64,000 bases of DNA from Tenacibaculum sp. 190524A02b (GTDB taxonomy: Bacteria; Bacteroidota; Bacteroidia; Flavobacteriales; Flavobacteriaceae), in the NCBI RefSeq assembly GCF_964036645.1, contig NZ_OZ038525.1, positions 3,910,001 through 3,974,000 on the forward strand. The letters run 5' to 3'. Shown piece by piece: positions 35,774-44,299 of the stretch. The translations under genes and the position numbers were made by a program. The stretch's first letter is position 1; every line of letters begins with the position of its first letter. The notes under the pieces are model-generated. The model ran no database searches. It was not told the DNA's origin and worked only from the letters and a program-made list of their open reading frames with translations.

Positions 35774-37002
35774 TGTTTTGAATAAACACGATTTAAAAAC
35801 TTAATAATAGAATATCCTAACTCCTTACCTAAATTGCAAGGCACAGCATTTCCAATCTGCTTATATTGTTGAGATATAGAGCCTGAAAACTTCCAACTAT
35901 CTGGGAAGGTTTGTATCCTTGCGTATTCCCTTACTGTAAACGGACGGGTTTCATCTGGATGACATCTTTCTGTTTGTTTTTGTGCTGGACTACATGTTAA
36001 AGTTAAGCTAGGTTCATCCCAGCCAATTCTTCTAGCCATTCCTGTTTTACCACCGCCTAAATAAAAACTTTTCCCCATATACTCCTTTTGAATATCAATA
36101 GGTAAATCTCTCCAATACCCTTTAGGAGGCACTAAGTCTAATACTTGTTTTTTATGTTCAGGATATTTTGAACCTTCTGACTTAGGTACATTACAGTTAT
36201 ATAGTTCGCCTTTTTTAAGTGCGTCAGATAAGTTATATATTTTGTTATAAGGAGTTGGGTATTCATAGTTAATATTAATATCCTTTCTTACACCAACCAA
36301 AATAAGACGTTCTCTTTTTTGAGGGACTTTATAATGAATGGCTTTCAATACTTCTACAGGCACTACTTTATATCCTATTTCATCTAAAATAGAAATCATT
36401 CCTTGTAACGTTTTTCCTTTATCATGAGAAAGCAAACCTTTTACGTTTTCACCTACACAAATTAATGGATTTACTTCTTGTACAGCTCTTGCAAACTCAT
36501 AAAATAAAGTTCCTCTAGCATCTTCAAGCCCTAATTTTTTTCCTGCATAACTAAAAGCTTGGCAAGGAAAACCACCTGTTACAATGTCAACTTGATTTTT
36601 ATATTTAGTAAAATCAAACTTTTTTATATCTCCTTCTAAAACATTCCAGTTAGGTCTGTTTTCTCTTAACGTTTGGCAAGCCCATTTGTCTATCTCATTT
36701 AAAGCAACACATTTAATCCCTGACTGTTCTAAGCCAATAGCTAAACCTCCTGCGCCAGCAAATAACTCTAGAACCTTATATTCTTTTAAAGATATTTCAG
36801 TATTGTCTATATTATTATCTATTTCAGTTAATAAAGGTTTAATTAAAGAGTTTATAAGTTCTTTTTTATATACTCTATAATTACTTACAGGCTCACGAAA
36901 GGCTTCCAGCTTCCCGTCTCTATCCCATCTACGTAATGTTTCCTTACTTTTTCCTAATACTTCAGCAGCTTCTGAAAGTGAATAATAATCTTTAGTAACC
37001 AT
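35770..37002 (-). CDS. DNA (cytosine-5) methyltransferase with N-terminal MerR-like HTH
   Basis: 410 residues from the ATG at 37002; a TTG three codons upstream falls inside a repeat. Residues about 4-55 form an excisionase/MerR-type winged helix (SLSEAAEVLGKSKETLRRWD, then the wing). The methylase motifs follow: I ELFAGAGGLAIGLE, IV GGFPCQAFSYAG with catalytic Cys, VI GENVKGL, VIII KVPQKRERLILVG, and X near QIGNAVPC. It protects sites from the convergent endonuclease. The extra HTH, plus a dyad over its start, suggests autoregulation so that methylase levels stay balanced. Confidence 0.92.
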   Translation of the reverse strand: MVTKDYYSLSEAAEVLGKSKETLRRWDRDGKLEAFREPVSNYRVYKKELINSLIKPLLTEIDNNIDNTEISLKEYKVLELFAGAGGLAIGLEQSGIKCVALNEIDKWACQTLRENRPNWNVLEGDIKKFDFTKYKNQVDIVTGGFPCQAFSYAGKKLGLEDARGTLFYEFARAVQEVNPLICVGENVKGLLSHDKGKTLQGMISILDEIGYKVVPVEVLKAIHYKVPQKRERLILVGVRKDININYEYPTPYNKIYNLSDALKKGELYNCNVPKSEGSKYPEHKKQVLDLVPPKGYWRDLPIDIQKEYMGKSFYLGGGKTGMARRIGWDEPSLTLTCSPAQKQTERCHPDETRPFTVREYARIQTFPDSWKFSGSISQQYKQIGNAVPCNLGKELGYSIIKFLNRVYSKH

Positions 37003-37028
37003 CTTATACAACCTTATACAATGGTTAC
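36995..37028 (-). promoter_or_regulatory. Composite operator at the methylase start
   Basis: A 34-base element: GTAACCAT, CTTATACA, AC, CTTATACA, ATGGTTAC. The outer 8-mers are a perfect inverted repeat and the inner 8-mers a perfect direct repeat. The left arm includes the methylase ATG and the right arm abuts the -7 element. Well placed for repression by the methylase's own HTH. Confidence 0.7.
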
Positions 37029-37035
37029 AAAATTA
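37028..37035 (-). promoter_or_regulatory. -7 promoter element of the methylase (TAATTTTG)
   Basis: Perfect TAnnTTTG on the reverse strand, 25 bases before the ATG and sharing its last base with the 34-base dyad. Confidence 0.7.
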
Positions 37036-37125
37036 AGTTAAATAAAGGAATAAAAAAAGAGTTTACTAAATCTAATTCTTGTGCTTTATTACTAGTGGTT
37101 AGTCAATGCTTTGATTTTTTAATAT

Positions 37126-37824
37126 TTACTTCCTAAAGTAATATTGAAAACTTTTAAATATTAAATAAACACTTACTAAAATAATAAGAAGACCCCAAAG
37201 CCAATAGGTGCCAAACGTGTTTTCAGCGATGACTTGTGTATCTGAATTTTGAATAGCACCATGTCGTTCAAACTGTTTGGTAAACAAATAATCTAATTGT
37301 AAGTAACTACTAAGGATGGATTGTAAGCCTAAAAAGACAAGTGTGGCAACTTCAATTTTTTTATTTTTTAGTAAAGTAATAATGAAAAAGAGGAGTGCAA
37401 AAAGAGAAAGAACGATTACTCCCCAATATGAACGAATCCATAAAACTAAAGAAAGAATAATAACACCTACCAATACTCGTAATAATATAGCAGCTGTTCT
37501 AGTAGATTTAGCACCTGCAATTAATATAGTGCCTGCAATAGCTGGGCCTAACAAACCACCTGCGGCGGTAATGGCTTTCCCTATATTTAGTGGTACAAAT
37601 TTATTAGTTAATGTAAAGTAAGCAACACCACCACCGTTTTCATAAATCTCTAAATATTTAAAACTACCGCCAATACATAATGCAGTAAGACCGTGTCCCA
37701 TTTCATGAAACCAAGTGCCAAGTAAACGAAAAGGATATTGATAACTCACTAAATAAGGAGATTGGAGTAAAATAAAAATGAGAATTGATACAGTAAAAAT
37801 AATGTATTGAAGTTGTTTAGTCAT
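37126..37824 (-). CDS. M50-like membrane metallopeptidase
   Basis: 232 residues with about six membrane spans. The zinc motif HEMGH (His40, Glu41, His44) sits next to the first spans, as in the M50B group. The usual second ligand motif of site-2 proteases (LDG) was not seen, so proteolytic activity is uncertain. No substrate is suggested by neighbours. Divergent from aspS. Confidence 0.75.
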   Translation of the reverse strand: MTKQLQYIIFTVSILIFILLQSPYLVSYQYPFRLLGTWFHEMGHGLTALCIGGSFKYLEIYENGGGVAYFTLTNKFVPLNIGKAITAAGGLLGPAIAGTILIAGAKSTRTAAILLRVLVGVIILSLVLWIRSYWGVIVLSLFALLFFIITLLKNKKIEVATLVFLGLQSILSSYLQLDYLFTKQFERHGAIQNSDTQVIAENTFGTYWLWGLLIILVSVYLIFKSFQYYFRK

Positions 37825-37962
37825 ATGGGTTATTTAAATTTCAAAGTCAATTTATTAGGTAAAGCAATGTAAAAAGTGCTTTTTTATATTTAATTTATAA
37901 AGGTACATTTATTTCTAATAAAACTAATAAATAGTAATTTTTCACATACTAACATTTATAGT

Positions 37963-37970
37963 TAAATTTG
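37963..37970 (+). promoter_or_regulatory. -7 promoter element of aspS (TAAATTTG)
   Basis: Perfect TAnnTTTG followed by CGC, 19 bases before the aspS ATG. Confidence 0.75.
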
Positions 37971-37989
37971 CGCATCTAAAATTCAAGAA

Positions 37990-39750
37990 ATGTACAGAAC
38001 GCATACTTGTGGTGAATTAAGAGCATCGCACATAAATTCAGAAGTAACCCTTTCAGGATGGGTACAAAAATCACGTGACAAAGGTTTTATGATTTGGATT
38101 GATTTACGTGATCGTTACGGAATTACACAGTTAATTTTTGATGAAGAGCGTACTTCAAAAGAATTAATGGAGCAGGCTAAAACTTTAGGTAGAGAGTTTG
38201 TTGTACAAGTAAAAGGTACTGTAATTGAGCGTGCTTCTAAAAATGCAAATATTCCAACGGGTGATGTTGAAGTATTAGTTTCTGAATTAACTATTTTAAA
38301 CGAGGCGAAGTTACCACCATTTACAATTGAAGATGAAACGGATGGAGGTGAAGATTTACGTATGAAGTATCGTTATTTAGATATTCGTCGTAACCCTGTA
38401 AAAGAGAGTTTAGTTTTTCGCCATAAAGTATCTATGGAAGTTCGTAAATACCTTTCTGATAAAGGATTTATTGATGTAGAAACTCCATATTTAATTAAGT
38501 CAACACCAGAAGGAGCAAGAGATTTTTTAGTGCCTTCACGTATGAATGCTGGTCAGTTTTATGCATTACCTCAAAGTCCACAAACCTTTAAACAGTTATT
38601 AATGGTAGGTGGTATGGATAAATATTTCCAAATTGTAAAATGTTTTAGAGATGAGGATTTACGTGCAGACCGTCAGCCAGAATTTACGCAAATAGACTGC
38701 GAAATGGCATTTGTTGAACAAGAAGATATTTTAGAGATATTTGAAGGAATGACGCGTCATTTATTAAAAGAAATTAATGGTGTTGAGGTAGCAAAATTCC
38801 CTAGAATTACTTTTGATGAAGCAATGCGTAAGTATGGTAATGATAAGCCAGATATTCGTTTTGGGATGGAGTTTGGAGAATTGAATGAGGTGGCACAGCA
38901 CAAGGAATTTAAAGTGTTTAATGAAGCAGAGTTAGTAGTAGGAATTGCAGTACCTGGAGGTGCTTCATATACACGTAAGGAAATAGATAAATTAATAGAT
39001 TGGGTAAAGCGTCCGCAAGTGGGAGCTTTAGGAATGGTTTATGTAAAGTGCAATGAAGACGGTTCTTTCAAGTCGTCAGTTGATAAGTTTTATGATCAAG
39101 AAGATTTAGCTAAGTGGGCAGAGGCAACTGGAGCTAAAGCTGGTGATTTAATTTGCGTACTTTCTGGTAAAACCACTAAGGTTAGAGCGCAATTAAGTGC
39201 TTTACGTATGGAAATGGCAGAGCGTTTAGAACTACGTAAGTCTGATGAGTTTGCACCGTTATGGGTAATTGACTTTCCATTGTTGGAATTAGATGAGGAA
39301 ACGGGACATTATCATGCAATGCACCATCCGTTTACTTCTCCAAAGCCAGGACAATTAGAGCTATTAGATACAGATCCAGGAGCAGTAAAAGCAAATGCGT
39401 ACGATTTAGTTTTAAATGGTAATGAAATAGGTGGAGGATCTATTAGAATACATGATAAAGAAACGCAAGCTGTTATGTTTAAGCATTTAGGGTTTTCACC
39501 TGAAGAAGCTAAAGAACAATTTGGTTTCTTAATGGATGCTTTTGAGTACGGGGCACCACCACATGGAGGCTTGGCATTTGGATTAGATCGTTTGGTAGCT
39601 ATTTTAGGCGGACAAGAAACAATTCGTGATTTTATTGCTTTCCCTAAGAATAATTCAGGACGTGATGTAATGATAGATGCACCAGCTACTATTGATGATG
39701 ATCAATTAGAAGAATTAAGTATTCAATTAGCACTTCAAGAAAAAGCATAA
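37990..39750 (+). CDS. aspS: Aspartyl-tRNA synthetase
   Basis: 586 residues, the usual bacterial length. It has the N-terminal OB-fold anticodon-binding domain (about 1-105), class II motif 2 ([18 protein letters not shown]), the bacterial GAD insertion domain (about 280-420) and motif 3 ([14 protein letters not shown]). It charges tRNA-Asp with aspartate. Single gene with its own promoter and terminator. Confidence 0.97.
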   Translation: MYRTHTCGELRASHINSEVTLSGWVQKSRDKGFMIWIDLRDRYGITQLIFDEERTSKELMEQAKTLGREFVVQVKGTVIERASKNANIPTGDVEVLVSELTILNEAKLPPFTIEDETDGGEDLRMKYRYLDIRRNPVKESLVFRHKVSMEVRKYLSDKGFIDVETPYLIKSTPEGARDFLVPSRMNAGQFYALPQSPQTFKQLLMVGGMDKYFQIVKCFRDEDLRADRQPEFTQIDCEMAFVEQEDILEIFEGMTRHLLKEINGVEVAKFPRITFDEAMRKYGNDKPDIRFGMEFGELNEVAQHKEFKVFNEAELVVGIAVPGGASYTRKEIDKLIDWVKRPQVGALGMVYVKCNEDGSFKSSVDKFYDQEDLAKWAEATGAKAGDLICVLSGKTTKVRAQLSALRMEMAERLELRKSDEFAPLWVIDFPLLELDEETGHYHAMHHPFTSPKPGQLELLDTDPGAVKANAYDLVLNGNEIGGGSIRIHDKETQAVMFKHLGFSPEEAKEQFGFLMDAFEYGAPPHGGLAFGLDRLVAILGGQETIRDFIAFPKNNSGRDVMIDAPATIDDDQLEELSIQLALQEKA

Positions 39751-39773
39751 AAAGTTCTTTCTTTTAAAGCATA

Positions 39774-39803
39774 AAAAATCCGAGAATAACTTCTCGGATT
39801 TTT
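39774..39803. terminator. Bidirectional terminator
   Basis: A 12-bp perfect stem, AAAAATCCGAGA with TCTCGGATTTTT, loop ATAACT. Lies between the convergent aspS and DUF2911 genes. Confidence 0.88.
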
Positions 39804-39846
39804 CTTTGTATATATATCAACCCTAAAAAGGGGTTTGAACAATTAA

Positions 39847-40389
39847 TTATCCTTTTACGGGTACACTTACTACTACGTTACCCCATCCTAAATACATGTT
39901 ATAAGCATTGTCTTCACCTTCAAAAGCAATTGAAAAAGCTTCAACAGTATCTTTAGCTTTTGAAACAGATCCGCTAACACGTACTACATCTTCTGATTCT
40001 TTATAGAAATAAGATCCCCAAACATTTTTTGCTGTACTTAAGATAACAGTCCATTCTTTTTCTCCTGGGATAGTAAATAACGTATAAGTTCCTGCTTTTA
40101 CAGCTTTACCTCCAAAGGTTACATCTTTATAAAAAGTAATTTCAGGAGCTTCATTAGCTCCAGTTCTCCATACTTTTCCAGCAGGGGCAAGTTTACTTAA
40201 ACTTCTTCCTTTTAATTGTGGACGGCTATATATAATTTTTACTTGTTTGTCTGATACACGATAGCTTGCAGGAAATGCAGCGGCATCCATTGGACTTTTA
40301 TCTAAACCCGAAAACTTTTGTGCATTTACTTCATTAGAAAATACTAAAGCAATGGTAAATACAATAACGGATAAAATTGATTTTTTCAT
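39847..40389 (-). CDS. Secreted DUF2911 protein
   Basis: 180 residues with signal peptide ending EVNAQ, and the DUF2911 pattern: SPMDAAAFP, IIYSRPQLKGRSL, GKVWRTGANEAPEITF, GTYTLFTIPGEKEWTVIL, NVWGSYFY. A beta-sandwich protein common in Bacteroidota, probably periplasmic, function unknown. Single gene with a promoter element at 40428. Confidence 0.88.
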   Translation of the reverse strand: MKKSILSVIVFTIALVFSNEVNAQKFSGLDKSPMDAAAFPASYRVSDKQVKIIYSRPQLKGRSLSKLAPAGKVWRTGANEAPEITFYKDVTFGGKAVKAGTYTLFTIPGEKEWTVILSTAKNVWGSYFYKESEDVVRVSGSVSKAKDTVEAFSIAFEGEDNAYNMYLGWGNVVVSVPVKG

Positions 40390-40427
40390 GGGTACTGGTT
40401 TTAGTTATTAAAGTATTAATAGTTCAT

Positions 40428-40435
40428 CAAATTTA
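40428..40435 (-). promoter_or_regulatory. -7 promoter element of DUF2911 gene (TAAATTTG)
   Basis: Perfect TAnnTTTG on the reverse strand, 38 bases before the start. Confidence 0.6.
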
Positions 40436-40499
40436 GAAAACCTTACAGTAAATTTTATTAATATTATGTGAAAATAGTAAGGAATGATTTAACTGTTAT

Positions 40500-40847
40500 T
40501 TAGTTTTTACACAAATCACTTAAATAATTGTTCATTCTAATTTGAAAAAGTGTACCTCGTAATAAATCTTCAATTTCACTTAATTCGCTATATGAGATAG
40601 CCATACTTACTTTATCTGATGGAGTTTGTAAAAGTAATGATCTACAGTCAATACTATTTAAGCCACAAGCATTACAAGGTTTTTGACTTTTAGTATCACA
40701 TATTTTGTCTATAAAAATTTCAATTTCTTCAGTGGTTAAGTGAAAACCAGTATCTCTAAAAATAATTTGAGTTAAGTTGGTTTTAACATTTTTCCATTTA
40801 AAAGATATGCCAATGCTATTATCGTATATTTTATAGATGCTTTCCAT
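40500..40847 (-). CDS. Small cysteine-cluster protein, unknown function
   Basis: 115 residues, no signal peptide or membrane span. Four cysteines in a short stretch (Cys50, Cys58, Cys61, Cys68; CNACGLNSIDC) could bind zinc or an iron-sulfur cluster. The rest is mixed helix and strand; no family recognised. It has its own -7 element at 40868 and a perfect 7-1-7 palindrome resembling a PerR/Fur box directly upstream, suggesting metal or peroxide control. Confidence 0.65.
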   Translation of the reverse strand: MESIYKIYDNSIGISFKWKNVKTNLTQIIFRDTGFHLTTEEIEIFIDKICDTKSQKPCNACGLNSIDCRSLLLQTPSDKVSMAISYSELSEIEDLLRGTLFQIRMNNYLSDLCKN

Positions 40848-40867
40848 AATTGCTGTTTGTTATGGAA

Positions 40868-40875
40868 CAAATATA
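40868..40875 (-). promoter_or_regulatory. -7 promoter element of the cysteine-cluster gene (TATATTTG)
   Basis: Perfect TAnnTTTG on the reverse strand, 20 bases before the start. Confidence 0.65.
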
Positions 40876-40879
40876 ATTA

Positions 40880-40898
40880 ATTTAGAATTATTCTAAAT
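40880..40898. promoter_or_regulatory. Perfect 19-bp palindrome resembling a PerR/Fur box
   Basis: Contains TTAGAAT, T, ATTCTAA, a 7-1-7 dyad differing from the PerR consensus TTATAAT-n-ATTATAA only at one symmetric position. It lies between the recJ stop and the -7 element of the 40847 gene, over its -20 to -38 zone. It could also act as a weak recJ terminator. Confidence 0.55.
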
Positions 40899-40902
40899 AA
40901 AA

Positions 40903-42588
40903 TTATTTTAAATCTTTTAATACCAATTGTAGAGAAGTGTATCCATTCCAAGTATTCTCATCTAAATTATATAAAATATCAAAGTCATTGTTAATACAAT
41001 CAAGTTTATTACCTAAGCCAAAACCAATAGCGTTGTACGTTTTTTTATCAGCACCATATAAAATGCTAAGTTTTAAATGACTTTTATCAGCACCTACTTG
41101 TTTACCATAACCATTGTCTCTAACATTAGTAGTTATAAATACAGGTTTTCTATTTTCAGGGCCAAAAGGAGCCATTTGTTTTAAAATTCTATAGAATTTA
41201 GGTGTAACGTTAGCTAAAGATAATTCGGCATCAATAGTAATTTCAGGTATTAATAAGTCAGGGTTTATTGTTTCCTTTACTACCTGTTCAAACTTAGCTT
41301 TAAAATTTTCATATTGTTCGGGTAGTAAGGTTAACCCTGCAGCGTATTTATGACCTCCAAATTGTTCTATGTATTCAGAACAAGCTTCTAAAGCATTGTA
41401 AACATCAAACCCTTTTACTGATCTGGCAGAAGCTGCTAATTTCTCTCCGCTTTTGGTGAAAACCAAAGTTGGTCTATAGTACGTTTCAGTTAATCGTGAA
41501 GCAACAATTCCAATAACTCCTTTGTGCCAATTTTCATTGAAAACAACAGTAGTATAATTTTTTTGCTCTTCATTGTTTTCAATTTGCAAAAGTGCTTCTT
41601 GCGTTATTTGAGCATCAAGTTCTTTCCTGTCTGAATTAAACTTCTCTATATCGGCAGCAACTTTAGTTGCAGTATCAAAATCTAGCTCCGTTAATAAATC
41701 TACAGCAAAATTACCATGCTTCATTCTTCCAGCAGCATTAATTCTTGGTGCTATGATAAAAACAACATCGGTAATGGTTAATTCTTTCTTTTGTAGTTGG
41801 TGTATAATAGCTTTAATACCATTTCTTGGAATAGTATTGATAACTTGTAATCCATAATAAGCTAAGATTCTATTTTCTCCAGTGATAGGAACAATGTCGG
41901 CAGCAATAGCTGTAGCTACCAAATCTAGATAATGTAGAATAATCTCTAATGATTCTTTTTTTTCAGTTGCTAGCGCCTGGATTAATTTAAAACCTACTCC
42001 ACAACCACACAATTCTTTATAAGGGTAGTTACAATCTACTCTTTTAGGGTTTAAAACAGCAATTGCATCAGGGATTTCCTTTCCTGGTTTATGGTGGTCA
42101 CAAATAATAAAGTCTACTCCTTTTTCTTTAGCATAGGCAACCTTATCTATAGCTTTGATACCACAATCTAAAGCTATGATTAAAGAAAAGTCATTGTCAT
42201 GAGCAAAATCAATACCTTGAAAAGATACACCATAACCTTCTTGGTATCTATCAGGAATGTAGGTTGCTATGTTAGGATAACTTTCTTTTAAATAAGATGA
42301 AACCAAAGAAACGGCAGTAGTGCCATCTACATCATAATCACCATAAATTAAAATATTTTCATTTTTTTCAATAGCATTTGTAATCCTTTTAACAGCTATA
42401 TCCATATCTTTCATTAAGAAAGGGTCATGTAAGTCAGTTAAAGAAGGTCTAAAAAATTGTTTAGCCTCATCAAAGGAAGTTATACCGCGTTGAGCTAGTA
42501 ATTTAGCCAATACCATATCAATATTTAATTGACTAGCTAATGTTGTAATAATTTCTTTTTCAGGTTCATTTTTATAAGTCCAACGCAT
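40903..42588 (-). CDS. recJ: Single-strand-specific exonuclease RecJ
   Basis: 561 residues. DHH-family motifs are present: YGDYDVDGTTAVSL, IALDCGIKAID, FIICDHHKPGKE and CGCGVGFKL; then DHHA1 with GIVASRLTE and the glycine-rich FGGHKYAAGLTL; and a C-terminal OB fold. It degrades single-stranded DNA 5' to 3' in recombination and mismatch repair. It follows osmC on the same strand by 32 bases and may share its transcript. Confidence 0.96.
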   Translation of the reverse strand: MRWTYKNEPEKEIITTLASQLNIDMVLAKLLAQRGITSFDEAKQFFRPSLTDLHDPFLMKDMDIAVKRITNAIEKNENILIYGDYDVDGTTAVSLVSSYLKESYPNIATYIPDRYQEGYGVSFQGIDFAHDNDFSLIIALDCGIKAIDKVAYAKEKGVDFIICDHHKPGKEIPDAIAVLNPKRVDCNYPYKELCGCGVGFKLIQALATEKKESLEIILHYLDLVATAIAADIVPITGENRILAYYGLQVINTIPRNGIKAIIHQLQKKELTITDVVFIIAPRINAAGRMKHGNFAVDLLTELDFDTATKVAADIEKFNSDRKELDAQITQEALLQIENNEEQKNYTTVVFNENWHKGVIGIVASRLTETYYRPTLVFTKSGEKLAASARSVKGFDVYNALEACSEYIEQFGGHKYAAGLTLLPEQYENFKAKFEQVVKETINPDLLIPEITIDAELSLANVTPKFYRILKQMAPFGPENRKPVFITTNVRDNGYGKQVGADKSHLKLSILYGADKKTYNAIGFGLGNKLDCINNDFDILYNLDENTWNGYTSLQLVLKDLK

Positions 42589-42620
42589 AAATTAAATAAC
42601 AACTTTAATGAGGTTTATAA

Positions 42621-43046
42621 TTATTTCTGATGAAAATGGATGTTAGTTTTTATAGTGGCAAATTTTCTAAACATTTCCATTACACCACAATACTTTTCAA
42701 TAGACAAATTTACGGCTTTAGTTATTTTGTCTTCATCTAAATCTGTACCTGTAAAATGATAGTTAAGGGTAACGGTATGGTAATACTTTGGGTGTTCATC
42801 TGTAAGCTCACCAGTAGCATTCATTTTAAAGTCATCAACCGTGATACGCATTTTTTTTAATAAAGAAACTACATCTAAACCAGAACAACCAGCTAAAGAA
42901 GATAACATAAGTGCTTTAGGTCTTAATCCAGCATCATTACCTCCGCTTTCAGCATTTGCATCAATGGTTATCTTATGTCCACTAGGATTATCACTTTCAA
43001 ATTGCATGTTTTCTTTCCAAGTAGTAGTTACAGTATGTTGTGCCAT
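42621..43046 (-). CDS. OsmC/Ohr-type peroxiredoxin-like protein
   Basis: 141 residues of the OsmC superfamily with two conserved cysteines: Cys54 in LSSLAGCSGLDVVSLLKKM and Cys120 in IEKYCGVMEMF. Such pairs reduce organic hydroperoxides, usually with lipoylated partners. It is divergent from a carboxymuconolactone decarboxylase-like gene across a 125-base region with an 11-bp inverted repeat, pointing to joint redox control. Upstream of recJ. Confidence 0.88.
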   Translation of the reverse strand: MAQHTVTTTWKENMQFESDNPSGHKITIDANAESGGNDAGLRPKALMLSSLAGCSGLDVVSLLKKMRITVDDFKMNATGELTDEHPKYYHTVTLNYHFTGTDLDEDKITKAVNLSIEKYCGVMEMFRKFATIKTNIHFHQK

Positions 43047-43067
43047 AATCTATATTTTTTTTGTTAC

Positions 43068-43138
43068 TAATGTAAGTTGTATATTGTTGTCCAAATTTCT
43101 TCTTTTTCAGAAGAGGTTTGTAAAACAAACTTACATTA
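43068..43138. promoter_or_regulatory. Widely spaced 11-bp inverted repeat in the divergent osmC promoter region
   Basis: TAATGTAAGTT at 43068-43078 and its exact reverse complement AACTTACATTA at 43128-43138, 49 bases apart. A short GTTTG/CAAAC hairpin lies at 43116-43130. The right arm overlaps the osmC -7 element. Candidate paired sites for a looping or dimeric regulator. Confidence 0.5.
43126..43133 (-). promoter_or_regulatory. -7 promoter element of osmC (TAAGTTTG)
   Basis: Perfect TAnnTTTG on the reverse strand, 79 bases before the osmC start, inside the right arm of the inverted repeat. Confidence 0.55.
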
Positions 43139-43171
43139 AAAAACATTAATACAAACTAAAAACAAGAAACA

Positions 43172-43762
43172 ATGCCATTAGTAACACCGTTATCTGCTGA
43201 CCATGATTTAGAAACAAAAGAATTAGCCGAATTTTTTAATGAAACTTTAGGTTTTTGTCCAAACTCTGTTTTAACAATGCAAAGGAGACCGGCCATTTCT
43301 AAAGCTTTCATAAACCTTAATAAAGCAGTAATGGCGAATGAAGGTAGGGTAACTTCTGCTTTAAAAAGAATGATTGCTTGGGTTTCTAGTAATGCTACTG
43401 GATGTAGATATTGCCAAGCACATGCTATTAGAGCGGCAGAACGTTATGGAGCAGAGCAGGAGCAACTAGATAATATTTGGGAATACAAAACACATTCAGC
43501 TTTTAATGACGCTGAACGCGCAGCTTTAGATTTTTCATTAGCTGCTAGTCAAGTGCCTAATATGGTGGGTGAAAAAATAAAAGAAGAACTTTACAAACAT
43601 TGGAATGAAGGAGAGATTGTAGAAATGCTAGGTGTAATTTCTTTATTTGGTTACTTAAATAGATGGAATGATTCTATGGGAACTAGTATTGAAGATGGTG
43701 CTGTAGAAAGCGGTGAGCAATATTTAGGAAAACATGGATGGGAAAAAGGAAAGCATGTTTAG
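43172..43762 (+). CDS. Carboxymuconolactone decarboxylase (AhpD-like) family protein
   Basis: 196 residues of the all-helical AhpD/CMD family, peroxidase-related subgroup. The redox motif is GCRYCQAHA (Cys78, Cys81, His84). Family members with CxxC act as alkylhydroperoxide reductase partners or thiol-disulfide enzymes. Facing osmC, another peroxide-related gene, it supports a small antioxidant locus. A strong terminator shared with mscL follows. Confidence 0.85.
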   Translation: MPLVTPLSADHDLETKELAEFFNETLGFCPNSVLTMQRRPAISKAFINLNKAVMANEGRVTSALKRMIAWVSSNATGCRYCQAHAIRAAERYGAEQEQLDNIWEYKTHSAFNDAERAALDFSLAASQVPNMVGEKIKEELYKHWNEGEIVEMLGVISLFGYLNRWNDSMGTSIEDGAVESGEQYLGKHGWEKGKHV

Positions 43763-43788
43763 ACAAGTGTAGAGATAGTTTACAATAA

Positions 43789-43824
43789 AAAAAGCGGGTT
43801 AAAATTAATTTTAACCCGCTTTTT
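43789..43824. terminator. Bidirectional terminator
   Basis: A 16-bp perfect stem, AAAAAGCGGGTTAAAA with TTTTAACCCGCTTTTT, loop TTAA. Shared by the convergent CMD-like gene and mscL. Confidence 0.92.
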
Positions 43825-43844
43825 AGATAAGTGTCTAGCTTAGT

Positions 43845-44252
43845 TTATTTCTTTAATAAATCTCTAATTTGAGTTAATAACTCTTCTTGAGATGGCCCTT
43901 TTGGAGCTTCTGGAGCTGGCTCTTCTTTTTTCTTCATTGCATTCACTCCTTTAACAATCATAAACATTACAAATGCTACAATTATAAAGTCGATAACATT
44001 GGTTAAAAATTCACCATATAAAACGGCTACTTCTCCTGTTATTTTGCCTGCGTCATCAGCTACTCCTTCCTTAATAACATACTTTAAATCTTTAAAGTCT
44101 GCATTGAAAATTAAACCGATTAGTGGAGAAACAATTCCTCCAGTAAATGAAGAAACTACTTTGTTAAAAGCAGCACCCATAACAAAACCTACTGCAATGT
44201 CCACTAGGTTGCCTTTCATGGCAAAGTCTTTAAACTCTTTGAGCATTCCCAT
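43845..44252 (-). CDS. mscL: Large-conductance mechanosensitive channel
   Basis: 135 residues: N-terminal amphipathic helix (MLKEFKDFAMKGNLVDIAVG), pore helix TM1 (VGFVMGAAFNKVVSSF), a periplasmic loop, TM2 (FLTNVIDFIIVAFVMFMIVKG) and a charged C-terminal bundle. Forms a homopentamer that releases solutes on sudden hypo-osmotic shock. Follows alr by 47 bases on the same strand. Confidence 0.96.
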   Translation of the reverse strand: MGMLKEFKDFAMKGNLVDIAVGFVMGAAFNKVVSSFTGGIVSPLIGLIFNADFKDLKYVIKEGVADDAGKITGEVAVLYGEFLTNVIDFIIVAFVMFMIVKGVNAMKKKEEPAPEAPKGPSQEELLTQIRDLLKK

Positions 44253-44299
44253 ATTTTTGATTTTAATAGTTAAATTGAAAATCTAAAGTATAAAAAAAA

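Noticed and set aside
35066..37002. Genomic island or prophage carrying the R-M pair
   Set aside because: No integrase, tRNA edge, or attachment repeats were seen; base composition looks like the neighbours.
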